Assembly: GCA_005800255.1 (NCBI GenBank)
Contig: SYGW01000007.1
Location: forward strand, 1 to 15,818
DNA: 15,818 nt
Reading direction: 5' to 3'
DNA from: Nitrospiraceae bacterium
GTDB lineage: Bacteria > Nitrospirota > Nitrospiria > Nitrospirales > Nitrospiraceae
This document shows, piece after piece, positions 7,389 to 13,838 of the stretch (the first letter of the stretch is position 1; each line of letters opens with the position of its first letter). The notes under the pieces were generated by a model, which ran no database searches, was not told the origin of the DNA, and worked only from the letters and a program-made list of their open reading frames with translations. The position numbers and the translations under genes were made by a program.

Positions 7389-7418
7389 TTGTCACAACGA
7401 CTGCTCTTCCCGTATCAT
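7389..7418 (+). promoter_or_regulatory. Candidate promoter for the small gene at 7432
   Basis: TTGTCA (7389-7394) and TATCAT (7413-7418, 5 of 6) are 18 bases apart. The -35 lies within the 11-base palindrome GTTGTCACAAC (7388-7398), in the gap between two divergent genes, which could be an operator. Transcription would begin near 7425. Confidence 0.35.
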
Positions 7419-7431
7419 CGTGCCACCGACT

Positions 7432-7773
7432 ATGCCTGAACCGACTACGACCTCACCCGATTATACCCTGACGCTCCGGGAGGAGTTCCGCCATCACCTC
7501 GAAACCTTCTATGCCCAGCTCAAACTGGCGCCTCCCTATGAGAGCGTCGAGAAGGCCATTCGAGCCCTCACCACTTCTGTCCATTCGTTGTCGTCAGGGG
7601 AGCGTGCCAAACTAGAGACCGACGCCACAGCCAGATGGCAACATTTCCGCCAAGCCTTTGAAACGTCCGGCCTCAGCAAAAAACATCGCGGCATCATCGC
7701 CGGCCTTGCCCGCAACCGCTCCAGCCTGAATCTTCCGGCCGAGTATGATCAGTTCCTGAGCCTCTACTCATAG
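7432..7773 (+). CDS. Small helical protein of unknown function
   Basis: This 113-residue soluble protein is not assigned to a family. It looks wholly helical and charged, with no signal peptide, cysteine or membrane segment. The centre is an amphipathic stretch (LREEFRHHLETFYAQLKLAPPYESVEKAIRAL in outline) and the C-terminus reads LNLPAEYDQFLSLYS. An in-frame GTG at 7420 would add four residues; the ATG at 7432 is favoured because it lies just past the predicted transcription start, but neither has a ribosome binding site. Codon choice resembles the neighbours and the frame is clean, so it is probably a real gene. It is followed by a hairpin and a long inverted repeat. Confidence 0.6.
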   Translation: MPEPTTTSPDYTLTLREEFRHHLETFYAQLKLAPPYESVEKAIRALTTSVHSLSSGERAKLETDATARWQHFRQAFETSGLSKKHRGIIAGLARNRSSLNLPAEYDQFLSLYS

Positions 7774-7775
7774 CA

Positions 7776-7797
7776 GGAAGCTGAAAAAGTCGCTTCC
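7776..7797. repeat. Hairpin with TGAAAAAGTC loop, family B copy 1
   Basis: The perfect 6-base stem GGAAGC/GCTTCC (7776-7781 and 7792-7797) encloses the loop TGAAAAAGTC. The same loop core occurs at 9730-9755 on a different stem. The element directly abuts the long inverted repeat that starts at 7799. Confidence 0.55.
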
Positions 7798-7798
7798 A

Positions 7799-7882
7799 TG
7801 AAAAGTGAAAGGTAAAACGTGAACCGCAGGATTGCGGACATTGTCCATCCGGAACGGTTCACGTTTTACCTTTCACTTTTCA
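7799..7882. repeat. Perfect 28-base inverted repeat, family A copy 2
   Basis: The arms 7799-7826 and 7855-7882 are perfectly complementary over 28 bases, with a 28-base spacer (7827-7854). The spacer itself holds the small palindrome GGACATTGTCC. The arms are made of reiterated GTGAAA/ACGT words as in the copy at 1043-1124, and the spacer shares GGATTGC and TGTCC with it. It sits between two convergent genes (stops at 7773 and 7927), so it may act as a two-way transcription stop or processing site. No T-tract follows. Confidence 0.85.
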
Positions 7883-7926
7883 CGAACGACCAGTCGCCCT
7901 GAAGCACCCTTCTCCAACCAGCCAAT

Positions 7927-8547
7927 TCAAGAGGGCGATCTAGTCCCCTCGAGCGCCTCTCTCAATTCTTGATAGACCACCGTCAGCCTGGCGTTCTCCA
8001 GCCGGTAGGCGAACACCACTGTAATCGCCCCGGATAGTACAAAAACAAGCCCCAACCCGACAATCCCAAAAGCCAACACGACTCCACCGGCTGAGCTCAG
8101 TTCGCCTTCAAGAAACAAAGCAATCAGAGCCCCCACTGTGCCTACCAACACCAGCACGAACCAGATACCGGTGAACAGAGCCGACGACCAAGGCGTGAGC
8201 TTTCGATAGAGCACCGAGATTTCGTCGCCTTCGGGAGCGAGGGAAATCAACCCTTTTAACGGCCACAAAGTTCGGAACCCGATTGCGAAGAGCCGGTATT
8301 TCTGCCGAATCACAATCTGGTTGAGGGACGGAAAGAACCGCGCGGTCCCATGCGGCAAGATCAAGAGACCGCCTGCATCGAACCGATCGGCCAGCTGCGC
8401 CATCGTCATCCGGGTGAATCGATCCTGCGTGCGGGCCACTCCGCAACCGTACCGGCTCGCGTCCGGCGTGAGCCTCACGAAGTAAAACCAGTCTCCCAAA
8501 ATGAGGCCGAGACATAAAACACCGGCGAAGAACCCAGCGAGAATCAT
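7927..8547 (-). CDS. Small membrane protein of unknown function
   Basis: This 206-residue protein has three clear hydrophobic segments: about residues 2-24 (starting ILAGFFAGVLCLG), 123-147 (including FVLVLVGTVGALIAL) and 153-181 (VVLAFGIVGLGLVFVLSGAI in outline). Between the first and second lies a polar domain of about 95 residues with a strand-rich look (GGLLILPHGTARFFPSLNQI). A short helical tail follows the last segment. No motif ties it to a known family. A purine-rich AGGTAGGAG precedes the ATG at 8547, with part of it only one base away. The gene converges on the small gene at 7432 across the inverted repeats and is divergent from the methyltransferase. Confidence 0.7.
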   Translation of the reverse strand: MILAGFFAGVLCLGLILGDWFYFVRLTPDASRYGCGVARTQDRFTRMTMAQLADRFDAGGLLILPHGTARFFPSLNQIVIRQKYRLFAIGFRTLWPLKGLISLAPEGDEISVLYRKLTPWSSALFTGIWFVLVLVGTVGALIALFLEGELSSAGGVVLAFGIVGLGLVFVLSGAITVVFAYRLENARLTVVYQELREALEGTRSPS

Positions 8548-8606
8548 GCTCCTACCTATCCCATAGGGGCCCGGGCTGAATCAAGTCACCGAACCGAGGG
8601 TATCTG

Positions 8607-8635
8607 TTGACTCACCACAGCGAGTTGGCTACAGT
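8607..8635 (+). promoter_or_regulatory. Candidate promoter for the methyltransferase gene
   Basis: TTGACT (8607-8612, 5 of 6) and TACAGT (8630-8635, 4 of 6) are spaced by 17 bases. The predicted start near 8642 leaves a leader of about 140 bases before the ATG at 8782. Confidence 0.45.
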
Positions 8636-8641
8636 AGCGCG

Positions 8642-8781
8642 GTTTGCTAATCGGGCGGGGCTCCTCGCTCCAGTCAGATGCTCTGCCATACAAATCCCCC
8701 CCCGCTGGAGCTGCGATCTTCGCGTCATCTCTGCTTCGGTTGGGCTTTATAAGTCGTATCAGCCGTGGAGTCGGAGGTGAG
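8642..8781 (+). promoter_or_regulatory. Long leader of the methyltransferase gene with possible stem
   Basis: About 140 untranslated bases are predicted. They contain the 7-base inverted repeat GCTCCAG (8667-8673) / CTGGAGC (8705-8711) and a run of eight C (8696-8703) inside its loop. The frame of the methyltransferase stays open through here, but the strong ribosome binding site at 8773-8780 argues that this part is not translated. No known riboswitch was recognised. Confidence 0.3.
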
Positions 8782-9504
8782 ATGGATTTAGCAAAAGTTG
8801 AACGAGTCTATACGTCCTACGCCGGGATCTACGATCGGATTTTCGGCAAAGTGTTCCACGAGGGACGCGAATCGGTCATCCGGAATTTAGACGTCCAGCC
8901 TGATGAAAAAATCCTTGAAGTGGGAGTCGGCACCGGGTTGGCCCTGCCGATGTACCCGCGCCACTGCCACATCGTCGGCATCGATTTCTCGGAAGGCATG
9001 TTGGAAAAAGCACGGCAACGGACGGCGGAACACCGGATGGACCATGTGCAGCTCCACCGGATGGATGCCGGCGCCATGGATTTCGCCGACGACAGCTTCG
9101 ACACCGTCGTGGCAGCCTATGTCGTCACCGCCGTTCCCGACTACCGCAAGCTGATCAATGAAATGATCCGTGTCTGTAGGCCGGGCGGGCGCATCATCAT
9201 GCTCAACCACTTCAGCACCGACAATAAGGTCATCGCCGCGATGGAGCGAGTCATCTCTCCCGTCACGAAACATTTGGGATGGCGGACGGACCTCTCCCTT
9301 CAGACGGTGCTCGAGGGCACATCGCTGCACGTCGCCCGGAAGCAAAGCGTGAACCCCTTGCGGTTCTGGGTCTTAGTGGAATGTGTGAACGAGAAGAACG
9401 GGACGGCCCACGTCAGTGCCGTGAAGAACGGAAACGGCGCCGCCTATGCCCACAGCAACGGCACGCGCCTGTCAGAACATACCAACGGAGAAGCCCTCGC
9501 GTAA
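8782..9504 (+). CDS. SAM-dependent methyltransferase, PmtA (phospholipid N-methyltransferase)-like
   Basis: This 240-residue cytoplasmic class I methyltransferase has motif I ILEVGVGTG (44-52), motif II acidic residue D68 in VGIDFSEGML, DDSFDTVVAAYVVTAVPD and RVCRPGGRIIMLNHF. The N-terminal pattern YxxYAxIYDRIFGKVFHEGR and the GLALPMYP that follows motif I are typical of PmtA-type phosphatidylethanolamine N-methyltransferases, which make methylated lipids on the way to phosphatidylcholine; UbiE/COQ5-like enzymes are the alternative. The ATG at 8782 is chosen because GGAGGTGA (8773-8780) lies just upstream. The last 30 or so residues form an unusual Asn/Gly/His/Ser-rich tail not expected in the family. 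The gene converges on the coiled-coil gene with a 7-base gap. Confidence 0.85.
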   Translation: MDLAKVERVYTSYAGIYDRIFGKVFHEGRESVIRNLDVQPDEKILEVGVGTGLALPMYPRHCHIVGIDFSEGMLEKARQRTAEHRMDHVQLHRMDAGAMDFADDSFDTVVAAYVVTAVPDYRKLINEMIRVCRPGGRIIMLNHFSTDNKVIAAMERVISPVTKHLGWRTDLSLQTVLEGTSLHVARKQSVNPLRFWVLVECVNEKNGTAHVSAVKNGNGAAYAHSNGTRLSEHTNGEALA

Positions 9505-9511
9505 CGGACGG

Positions 9512-9715
9512 CTAAAACAAGGGCTGCTGCTGCTTGAGCCCTTCGACCTCGCGCACTAATTCTTCTACGCGATCCTGCAACCGGACATTCTCGCGCCGCA
9601 GCGGGTCCAAACGATCCAGCAACTGCTCCTGCTGGATTGCCGTCCACTGCAGCGTGCGTTTCAGCCCGTCCAGCTCCAACTGGATCTGATCACGATCATC
9701 TGACGGGAATGCCAT
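9512..9715 (-). CDS. Short coiled-coil protein
   Basis: This 67-residue protein is almost entirely one amphipathic helix with leucine heptads (IQLELDGLKRTL, QLLDRLDPLRREN, LQDRVEELVREVEGL) ending in KQQQPLF. The layout recalls SlyX-like or cell-division-associated small coiled-coil proteins, but no family is assigned. GGAGGAG ends two bases before the ATG at 9715, and the codon pattern is like the neighbours, which supports a real gene. A promoter-like pair lies at 9793-9765. It is divergent from the amidotransferase gene. Confidence 0.7.
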   Translation of the reverse strand: MAFPSDDRDQIQLELDGLKRTLQWTAIQQEQLLDRLDPLRRENVRLQDRVEELVREVEGLKQQQPLF

Positions 9716-9729
9716 CGCTCCTCCACCTC

Positions 9730-9755
9730 GCCGGCTGTTGAAAAAGTCCGCCGGC
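9730..9755. repeat. Hairpin with TGAAAAAGTC-like loop, family B copy 2
   Basis: The 6-base stem GCCGGC/GCCGGC (9730-9735 and 9750-9755) encloses TGTTGAAAAAGTCC, which contains the same TTGAAAAAGTC core as the hairpin at 7776-7797. It lies in the predicted leader of the coiled-coil gene. The surrounding 9716-9902 stretch has no convincing gene. Confidence 0.5.
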
Positions 9756-9764
9756 CCTGCGCCC

Positions 9765-9793
9765 AGTATAAAACCAGAAACCGCGGGCGTCCA
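9765..9793 (-). promoter_or_regulatory. Candidate promoter for the coiled-coil gene
   Basis: TGGACG (9793-9788, 4 of 6) and TATACT (9770-9765, 5 of 6) are 17 bases apart on the minus strand. The predicted start near 9758 would place the family B hairpin at the very beginning of the message. Confidence 0.35.
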
Positions 9794-9908
9794 TCACGAC
9801 CTTTGAGACGATGTTCGTCGCAAAGTCCCAGCTTGAAGTCCCCACCCGAATCGGGTATCTCTCGGACCCATCGCCACCAAAGCCTAATTCGACGGATCCA
9901 AGGTGTCA

Positions 9909-10586
9909 ATGCGCGCAGTCTGCCTCCAACATGTCCCCTTTGAAGGCCCTGGCGCCTTTGCTGCCGCCCTCGCCAAACGTGGCGTCACGATCGAGTCCTA
10001 TCTGGTTCCCTTGCAAGGGCTGCCTCAGGATGCGGGAGACCTCCTGATCGTCATGGGCGGGCCCCTGTCAGTGAACGATCCCCAGCCCTGGATTGCGGAA
10101 GAAACCTCGTTTATTCGGTCGGCGCTCCTGGCAGGCCAGCCGGTGCTCGGCATCTGTCTGGGCAGTCAGTTCATGGCGAAGGCTCTGGGAGCAACAGTGC
10201 GGGCCGGCAGGGAACTGGAAATCGGGATGACGCCAATCCATCTGACCGAGGAAGGCAAGCAAGACCCAGTGTTCGGCTCATGTCCTACGCCTTTCGATGT
10301 CTTCGAGTGGCACGGGGAAATCTTCGACCTGCCGAACGATTGCGTCCCGCTGGCCGGCTCTGCTATTGCCCCGCTGCAGGCCTTTCGCTATGGCTTTCGC
10401 GCCTATGGGCTTCTGTTCCATCTGGAGATGGAAGAAAGCGGAATCGAATCGTTATGCCGAGAATGTGCGCCGGATCTCACGAAGGCGCGCGTGACGGCCC
10501 ACGAAGTCATGGCGACGGCGCTGCCGCACCTTCCTGCCCTGCATCGGACAGCGGACCGGCTCATCAGCCACCTCCTCGCTTCTTAA
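9909..10586 (+). CDS. Class I glutamine amidotransferase (GMP synthase-like)
   Basis: This 225-residue protein has the class I glutamine amidotransferase fold (COG0518 type). Seen: the oxyanion strand VMGGPLSVND (48-57), the nucleophile elbow GICLGSQ with Cys83, and the His-x-Glu pair FHLEM with His171 and Glu173, which complete the catalytic triad. WHGEIFDLP (134-142) also fits. The enzyme should release ammonia from glutamine, but the acceptor is unknown because no synthetase domain is fused or adjacent. Related proteins act on gamma-glutamyl compounds or are orphan enzymes. The start is ATG 9909 with AAGG (9900-9903) five bases upstream; a GTG at 9903 is in frame but sits on that ribosome binding site. 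Confidence 0.85.
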   Translation: MRAVCLQHVPFEGPGAFAAALAKRGVTIESYLVPLQGLPQDAGDLLIVMGGPLSVNDPQPWIAEETSFIRSALLAGQPVLGICLGSQFMAKALGATVRAGRELEIGMTPIHLTEEGKQDPVFGSCPTPFDVFEWHGEIFDLPNDCVPLAGSAIAPLQAFRYGFRAYGLLFHLEMEESGIESLCRECAPDLTKARVTAHEVMATALPHLPALHRTADRLISHLLAS

Positions 10587-10588
10587 CG

Positions 10589-10618
10589 TTGATTGCAGCC
10601 TCATTCCTGCTGTAGTCT
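10589..10618 (+). promoter_or_regulatory. Weak candidate promoter for dapL
   Basis: TTGATT (10589-10594) and TAGTCT (10613-10618) are 18 bases apart, just after the amidotransferase stop. Both are partial matches. The leader would be about 120 bases and would contain the palindromes at 10632-10696. Confidence 0.22.
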
Positions 10619-10631
10619 TACCCCCTAATTA

Positions 10632-10696
10632 TCGAACGTTCGAACGTCACGAAGTCGAAAGTCTGCGGAGTCCCACCCCGACTTGAAGACGTGACG
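10632..10696. repeat. Palindrome plus inverted repeat upstream of dapL
   Basis: TCGAACGTTCGA (10632-10643) is a perfect 12-base palindrome. Directly next to it, CGTCACGAAGTCG (10645-10657) pairs with 10679-10684 plus 10690-10696, interrupted only by a 5-base bulge. Both lie in the 156-base gap between the amidotransferase gene and dapL. The style resembles the other intergenic inverted repeats here, but the sequence is different. Confidence 0.55.
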
Positions 10697-10742
10697 ACCT
10701 GACGACTGTAGGCCGATAGATTCACGAAAGGAGTCTGTGAGC

Positions 10743-11918
10743 ATGTCCGGTTTTCCCATTGAAGTCGCCACCCGAATCAAGACCCTGCCTCCCTACCTGT
10801 TTGCCGCCATCGACAAGATGAAGCAGGCAGCCATTGCGAAAGGCGTGGACATCATCAACCTCGGCATCGGCGATCCCGACCTGCCAACGCCAGCCCCGAT
10901 CATCGACAGCCTGGCGCAGGCCGCCAAGAACCCGAAGCACCATCAATATCCCTCCTATGAAGGCATGTTGTCGTTCAGGACCGCGGTGGCGGACTGGTAC
11001 AAGCGCCGGTTCAACGTGACGCTGAATCCTGCCGACGAAGTGCTGACGCTGATCGGCTCGAAGGAAGGGATCGGCCACATCCACCTGGCCTTCGTCGACC
11101 CCGGCGATATCGTCTTGGTCCCAAGCCCCGGCTATCCGGTCTATCCGGTCGGCACCGGGTTCTGCGGCGGCATCTCGCATCTCATGCCCCTCACCAAGGC
11201 CAACGGGTTTCTGCCGGATCTTGACGCGATCCCGAAGGACGTGGCGAAAAAGGCCAAGCTGATGTGGCTGAACTCGCCGAACAATCCCACGTCGGTCATC
11301 ATGAGCAAGGACTACTTCAAGCGCGTCGTCGCCTTCGCCCAGGAGAACCAGATCATCGTCTGCCACGACGCGGCCTACTCGGAAATTTATTACGACGGCA
11401 AGCCCCCCGCGAGCTTCATGGAAGTCGATGGGGCCAAAGAAGTCGGCGTGGAGTTCCATTCACTCTCCAAGACTTACAACATGACGGGCTGGCGTCTCGG
11501 ATTCGTCGTCGGCAACAAGGACGTGCTGGCCGGGCTGGGCAAGGTGAAAAGCCAGCTGGACTCCGGCGTATTCGAAGCGGTCCAGGCAGCAGGGATCACG
11601 GCGCTGGGATTGGATGACTCGGTCACGGACGGCCTGCGCAAGATCTATCAGGAGCGGCGCGACACCCTGGTGCCGGGGCTGAAGAAACTGGGGCTTGAAG
11701 TCGATCCGCCGCCGGCCGCCTTCTACATCTGGGTTACGGTGCCCAAGGGCTATACCTCCGCCTCCTGCACCGCTCATTTGCTGGAGAAAGCGGGAATCGT
11801 CACGACGCCTGGCAACGGCTTCGGAGCGCCGGGCGAAGGCTATATCCGGATGACCGTATGCACGACGAAAGAACGTTTGGCGGAAGCAGTGGAGCGGATT
11901 AAAAAGGCAGGGTTCTAG
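10743..11918 (+). CDS. dapL: LL-diaminopimelate aminotransferase
   Basis: This 391-residue PLP-dependent class I/II aminotransferase converts tetrahydrodipicolinate and glutamate directly to LL-diaminopimelate, the one-step route to lysine and peptidoglycan precursor. Seen: INLGIGDPDLPTP near the N-terminus, YPSYEGMLSFR, SPNNPTS, and SLSKTYNMTGWR with the PLP lysine Lys243. Length is right for DapL. The first two blocks match DapL better than aspartate aminotransferases, though a broader role cannot be excluded. The ATG at 10743 is preferred: AAAGGAG (10727-10733) lies nine bases upstream, whereas an in-frame GTG at 10737 would be only three bases from it. folK follows after 145 bases that hold a structured repeat. 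Confidence 0.88.
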   Translation: MSGFPIEVATRIKTLPPYLFAAIDKMKQAAIAKGVDIINLGIGDPDLPTPAPIIDSLAQAAKNPKHHQYPSYEGMLSFRTAVADWYKRRFNVTLNPADEVLTLIGSKEGIGHIHLAFVDPGDIVLVPSPGYPVYPVGTGFCGGISHLMPLTKANGFLPDLDAIPKDVAKKAKLMWLNSPNNPTSVIMSKDYFKRVVAFAQENQIIVCHDAAYSEIYYDGKPPASFMEVDGAKEVGVEFHSLSKTYNMTGWRLGFVVGNKDVLAGLGKVKSQLDSGVFEAVQAAGITALGLDDSVTDGLRKIYQERRDTLVPGLKKLGLEVDPPPAAFYIWVTVPKGYTSASCTAHLLEKAGIVTTPGNGFGAPGEGYIRMTVCTTKERLAEAVERIKKAGF

Positions 11919-11924
11919 GCTGGG

Positions 11925-12020
11925 GGCGAGATGCCGAGGCGAAGGCTTGCTCGCGGAACGCGCACGATCAGAATGTGCTCGTTCGACGCGCGCAATCGCC
12001 TCTCGCCCCGGCACCTCGCC
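11925..12020. repeat. Two-tier hairpin element between dapL and folK
   Basis: The outer arms 11925-11942 and 12003-12020 pair at 16 of 18 positions. Inside, 11956-11965 and 11975-11984 pair at 9 of 10 with a 9-base loop (GATCAGAAT). The whole element fills about two thirds of the 145-base dapL-folK gap, is GC-rich and has no T-tract. A frame across it gives no sensible protein. It may be a mobile structured repeat or an attenuation or processing element. Confidence 0.65.
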
Positions 12021-12063
12021 TCACCGCGCACCACGATCATCCTTCAGGAGAGAGTAAGAAAAG

Positions 12064-12621
12064 ATGGAACGCGAGACGGTGTTCATCGGCTTTGGCTCCA
12101 ATGTCGGCGATCGGCAGGATTTCTGCGATCGGGCCGTGACGTTGCTGAGCCTCTTGCCCCACTCCCAGCTCCTGGGCGTATCGCTGCTCTATGAAACAGA
12201 ACCGGTCAATGACCATGCCCAGCCGGGAGACGGATGGTTCCTAAACGGCGTTGTCCAGATCGAGACGGATATCACGCCGAACAGCCTTTTAACGATTCTG
12301 CGAGAGATCGAGCGGGCGCTCGGACGGGATGAGGAAAATCGATCGGGCCCCAGGACCATTGACCTGGACATTTTATTCTACGGCCAGCGGATCATCGACG
12401 AGCCGGATCTCATGGTGCCGCATCCCCGCATGCACCAACGCCGGTTCGTCCTCATGCCCTTGAACGAACTCGATCCGCTGTTCCTGCATCCCTCACTTCA
12501 ATGCACCGTCAGCCAATTGCTCGCCGAGGCGGGGGAACAGCCGGAAGTCCGGCTCCTCTTTCCGCAACCCTCCACCCGCTATGGCTCACGCCCCGCTTGC
12601 ATCCAGTCCCCAGGCTCATGA
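12064..12621 (+). CDS. folK: 2-amino-4-hydroxy-6-hydroxymethyldihydropteridine pyrophosphokinase
   Basis: This 185-residue enzyme transfers pyrophosphate from ATP to 6-hydroxymethyl-dihydropterin in folate synthesis. Seen: the opening VFIGFGSNVGDR (6-17), YETEPV, the FLNGVV strand, the HPPK signature GPRTIDLDILFYG (about 96-108) with the metal-binding Asp pair, and VPHPRMHQRRFVLMPL. The C-terminal 30 residues (after EVRLLFPQP) go beyond the usual domain and run into the panC start. The ribosome binding site is modest: AGGAG is rather far upstream, with AAGAAAAG next to the ATG. The last bases overlap panC by ATGA, so the two are probably translated together. Confidence 0.93.
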   Translation: MERETVFIGFGSNVGDRQDFCDRAVTLLSLLPHSQLLGVSLLYETEPVNDHAQPGDGWFLNGVVQIETDITPNSLLTILREIERALGRDEENRSGPRTIDLDILFYGQRIIDEPDLMVPHPRMHQRRFVLMPLNELDPLFLHPSLQCTVSQLLAEAGEQPEVRLLFPQPSTRYGSRPACIQSPGS

Positions 12622-13463
12622 AGATCCTTCGCACCCCACGATCCATGGCCGCCTGGAGCGAACGACTCCGCAAGGAAGGCGTGACGATCGGGTTCGTCCC
12701 CACGATGGGCGCGCTGCATGACGGCCATCGTTCCCTGATCCGGGCCGCACGACTGCGCTGCGATGCGCTTGTCGTGAGCATCTTCGTAAACCCGACTCAG
12801 TTCGGCCCGACCGAAGACTTAACCAAGTATCCGCGTCCGATCACCCACGACCGCGCGCTCTGCCGCGCAGAAGGGGTGGATGTCTGTTTTGAACCGACAC
12901 CGGAAGCCATGTATCCCGAAGGCTTTCAAACCGTCGTGACGGTTCCGGACATTGCGCGGCGATGGGAGGGAGAGGCCAGGCCCCATCACTTCGCCGGCGT
13001 CGCCACGGTCGTGACGAAACTCTTCGGAATCGTGCGGCCCCATCTAGCCCTGTTCGGCCAGAAAGATTACCAGCAGGCAACGCTGATCAAGAGGCTCGTG
13101 GCCGATCTCAATATGGGAGTGGCCATCGACATCAAGCCGACGATACGGGAGGAGGACGGACTCGCGATGAGTTCCCGCAACCGGTACCTCCCCCCCAACG
13201 ACCGCCGCGCCGCCGCCATCCTCTACCGCGCCTTCCAGGCTGGACGCCAAGCGATCGAGAAAGGGACAAGGGCCGCTGCGACAGTCGAGTGCATCATGAG
13301 GGAAACGGTCGCGCAGGAGCCGACAGCCCACATCGAGTACCTCGCCCTCTGCGATCCGGAAAGTTTGGAGCCGCTCACGCAGGTTGAGCGCCGCACGCTG
13401 CTCCTCGGCGCGATTCGAATCGGCAAGGTTCGCCTGATCGATAATATGTTGGTCAAACGCTGA
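12618..13463 (+). CDS. panC: Pantoate--beta-alanine ligase
   Basis: This 281-residue cytoplasmic enzyme joins pantoate and beta-alanine with ATP to give pantothenate, the coenzyme A precursor. Seen: VPTMGALHDGHRSLI (27-41, HIGH-like nucleotide site), FVNPTQFGPTEDLTKYPR, HHFAGVATVVTKLF, LFGQKDYQQ (KMSKS-like part) and the EDGLAMSSRNRYL block. Length is normal. The frame is open upstream to 12501 inside folK, but the ATG at 12618 begins at the family N-terminus and overlaps folK's TGA by four bases (ATGA), which indicates coupled translation. The gene converges on the PilZ region across an inverted repeat. Confidence 0.95.
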   Translation: MKILRTPRSMAAWSERLRKEGVTIGFVPTMGALHDGHRSLIRAARLRCDALVVSIFVNPTQFGPTEDLTKYPRPITHDRALCRAEGVDVCFEPTPEAMYPEGFQTVVTVPDIARRWEGEARPHHFAGVATVVTKLFGIVRPHLALFGQKDYQQATLIKRLVADLNMGVAIDIKPTIREEDGLAMSSRNRYLPPNDRRAAAILYRAFQAGRQAIEKGTRAAATVECIMRETVAQEPTAHIEYLALCDPESLEPLTQVERRTLLLGAIRIGKVRLIDNMLVKR

Positions 13464-13516
13464 ACGGTACGTGATGGGCGATGCGTGATGAGGAAAACGA
13501 TGACCGGTTCAGCGTT
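13456..13516. repeat. Inverted repeat at the end of panC
   Basis: AACGCTGAAC (13456-13465) and GTTCAGCGTT (13507-13516) are perfect 10-base arms around a 41-base spacer that contains reiterated CGTGATG. The left arm overlaps the panC stop codon. The panC gene is convergent with the PilZ region. There is no T-tract. Confidence 0.5.
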
Positions 13517-13523
13517 CAGCTAG

Positions 13524-13838
13524 TTACTCGTGAGAGTTGAGGTAGGAACGTTGGCTGACCAGGAGGCCGAGGACGACTTGGCCCAGGCGCTGTCGATATT
13601 CCTGCGGGACACTCAAAAACTTGATCCCAATCGAGCCTGGGAGGACGGAACAGACCAGCGCCCGTTCGGTACGGATCGTGTACTCCTCCACCGCTGGTTT
13701 CAACAGCAATTCGACAACGGCCCCCTGCGTAAGTCCTGTCGCCTGCAGGGTACAGCCATCCATTGAAATGTCAGTGATTTGATTGGGTGCAGCCGGCTCA
13801 TGACGGTCAAGGACCCGGGCCTCGATAGAGGCAGCCAA
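13524..13838 (-). CDS. PilZ-domain part (downstream of the in-frame TGA)
   Basis: If translated separately, this 104-residue piece would have to start at the TTG directly after the TGA (13838-13836) or further in. It carries most of a PilZ fold: strands around ARVLDRH, the DISMDG ligand motif, and GAVVELLLKPAV, followed by IGIKFLSV and a C-terminal helix. It lacks the RxxxR arginines, which lie at and before the stop, so c-di-GMP binding would be impaired. No ribosome binding site is seen before the TTG. It is more likely the remnant or continuation of the zinc-ribbon gene than an independent gene. Confidence 0.5.
   Translation of the reverse strand: MAASIEARVLDRHEPAAPNQITDISMDGCTLQATGLTQGAVVELLLKPAVEEYTIRTERALVCSVLPGSIGIKFLSVPQEYRQRLGQVVLGLLVSQRSYLNSHE

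Noticed and set aside
8636..8720. tRNA-like look of the region after the methyltransferase promoter
   Set aside because: No cloverleaf with acceptor, D and T arms can be drawn; only one 7-base stem pairs.
8644..8781. N-terminal extension of 46 residues on the methyltransferase
   Set aside because: The strong GGAGGTGA site just before the ATG at 8782 and the family N-terminus at that Met argue for the shorter protein.
9661..9909. Leftward 82-residue frame between the coiled-coil and amidotransferase genes
   Set aside because: It needs a TTG start, overlaps the coiled-coil gene, has no ribosome binding site and uses codons unlike the neighbours. The 9716-9902 stretch is better read as leader plus a structured repeat.
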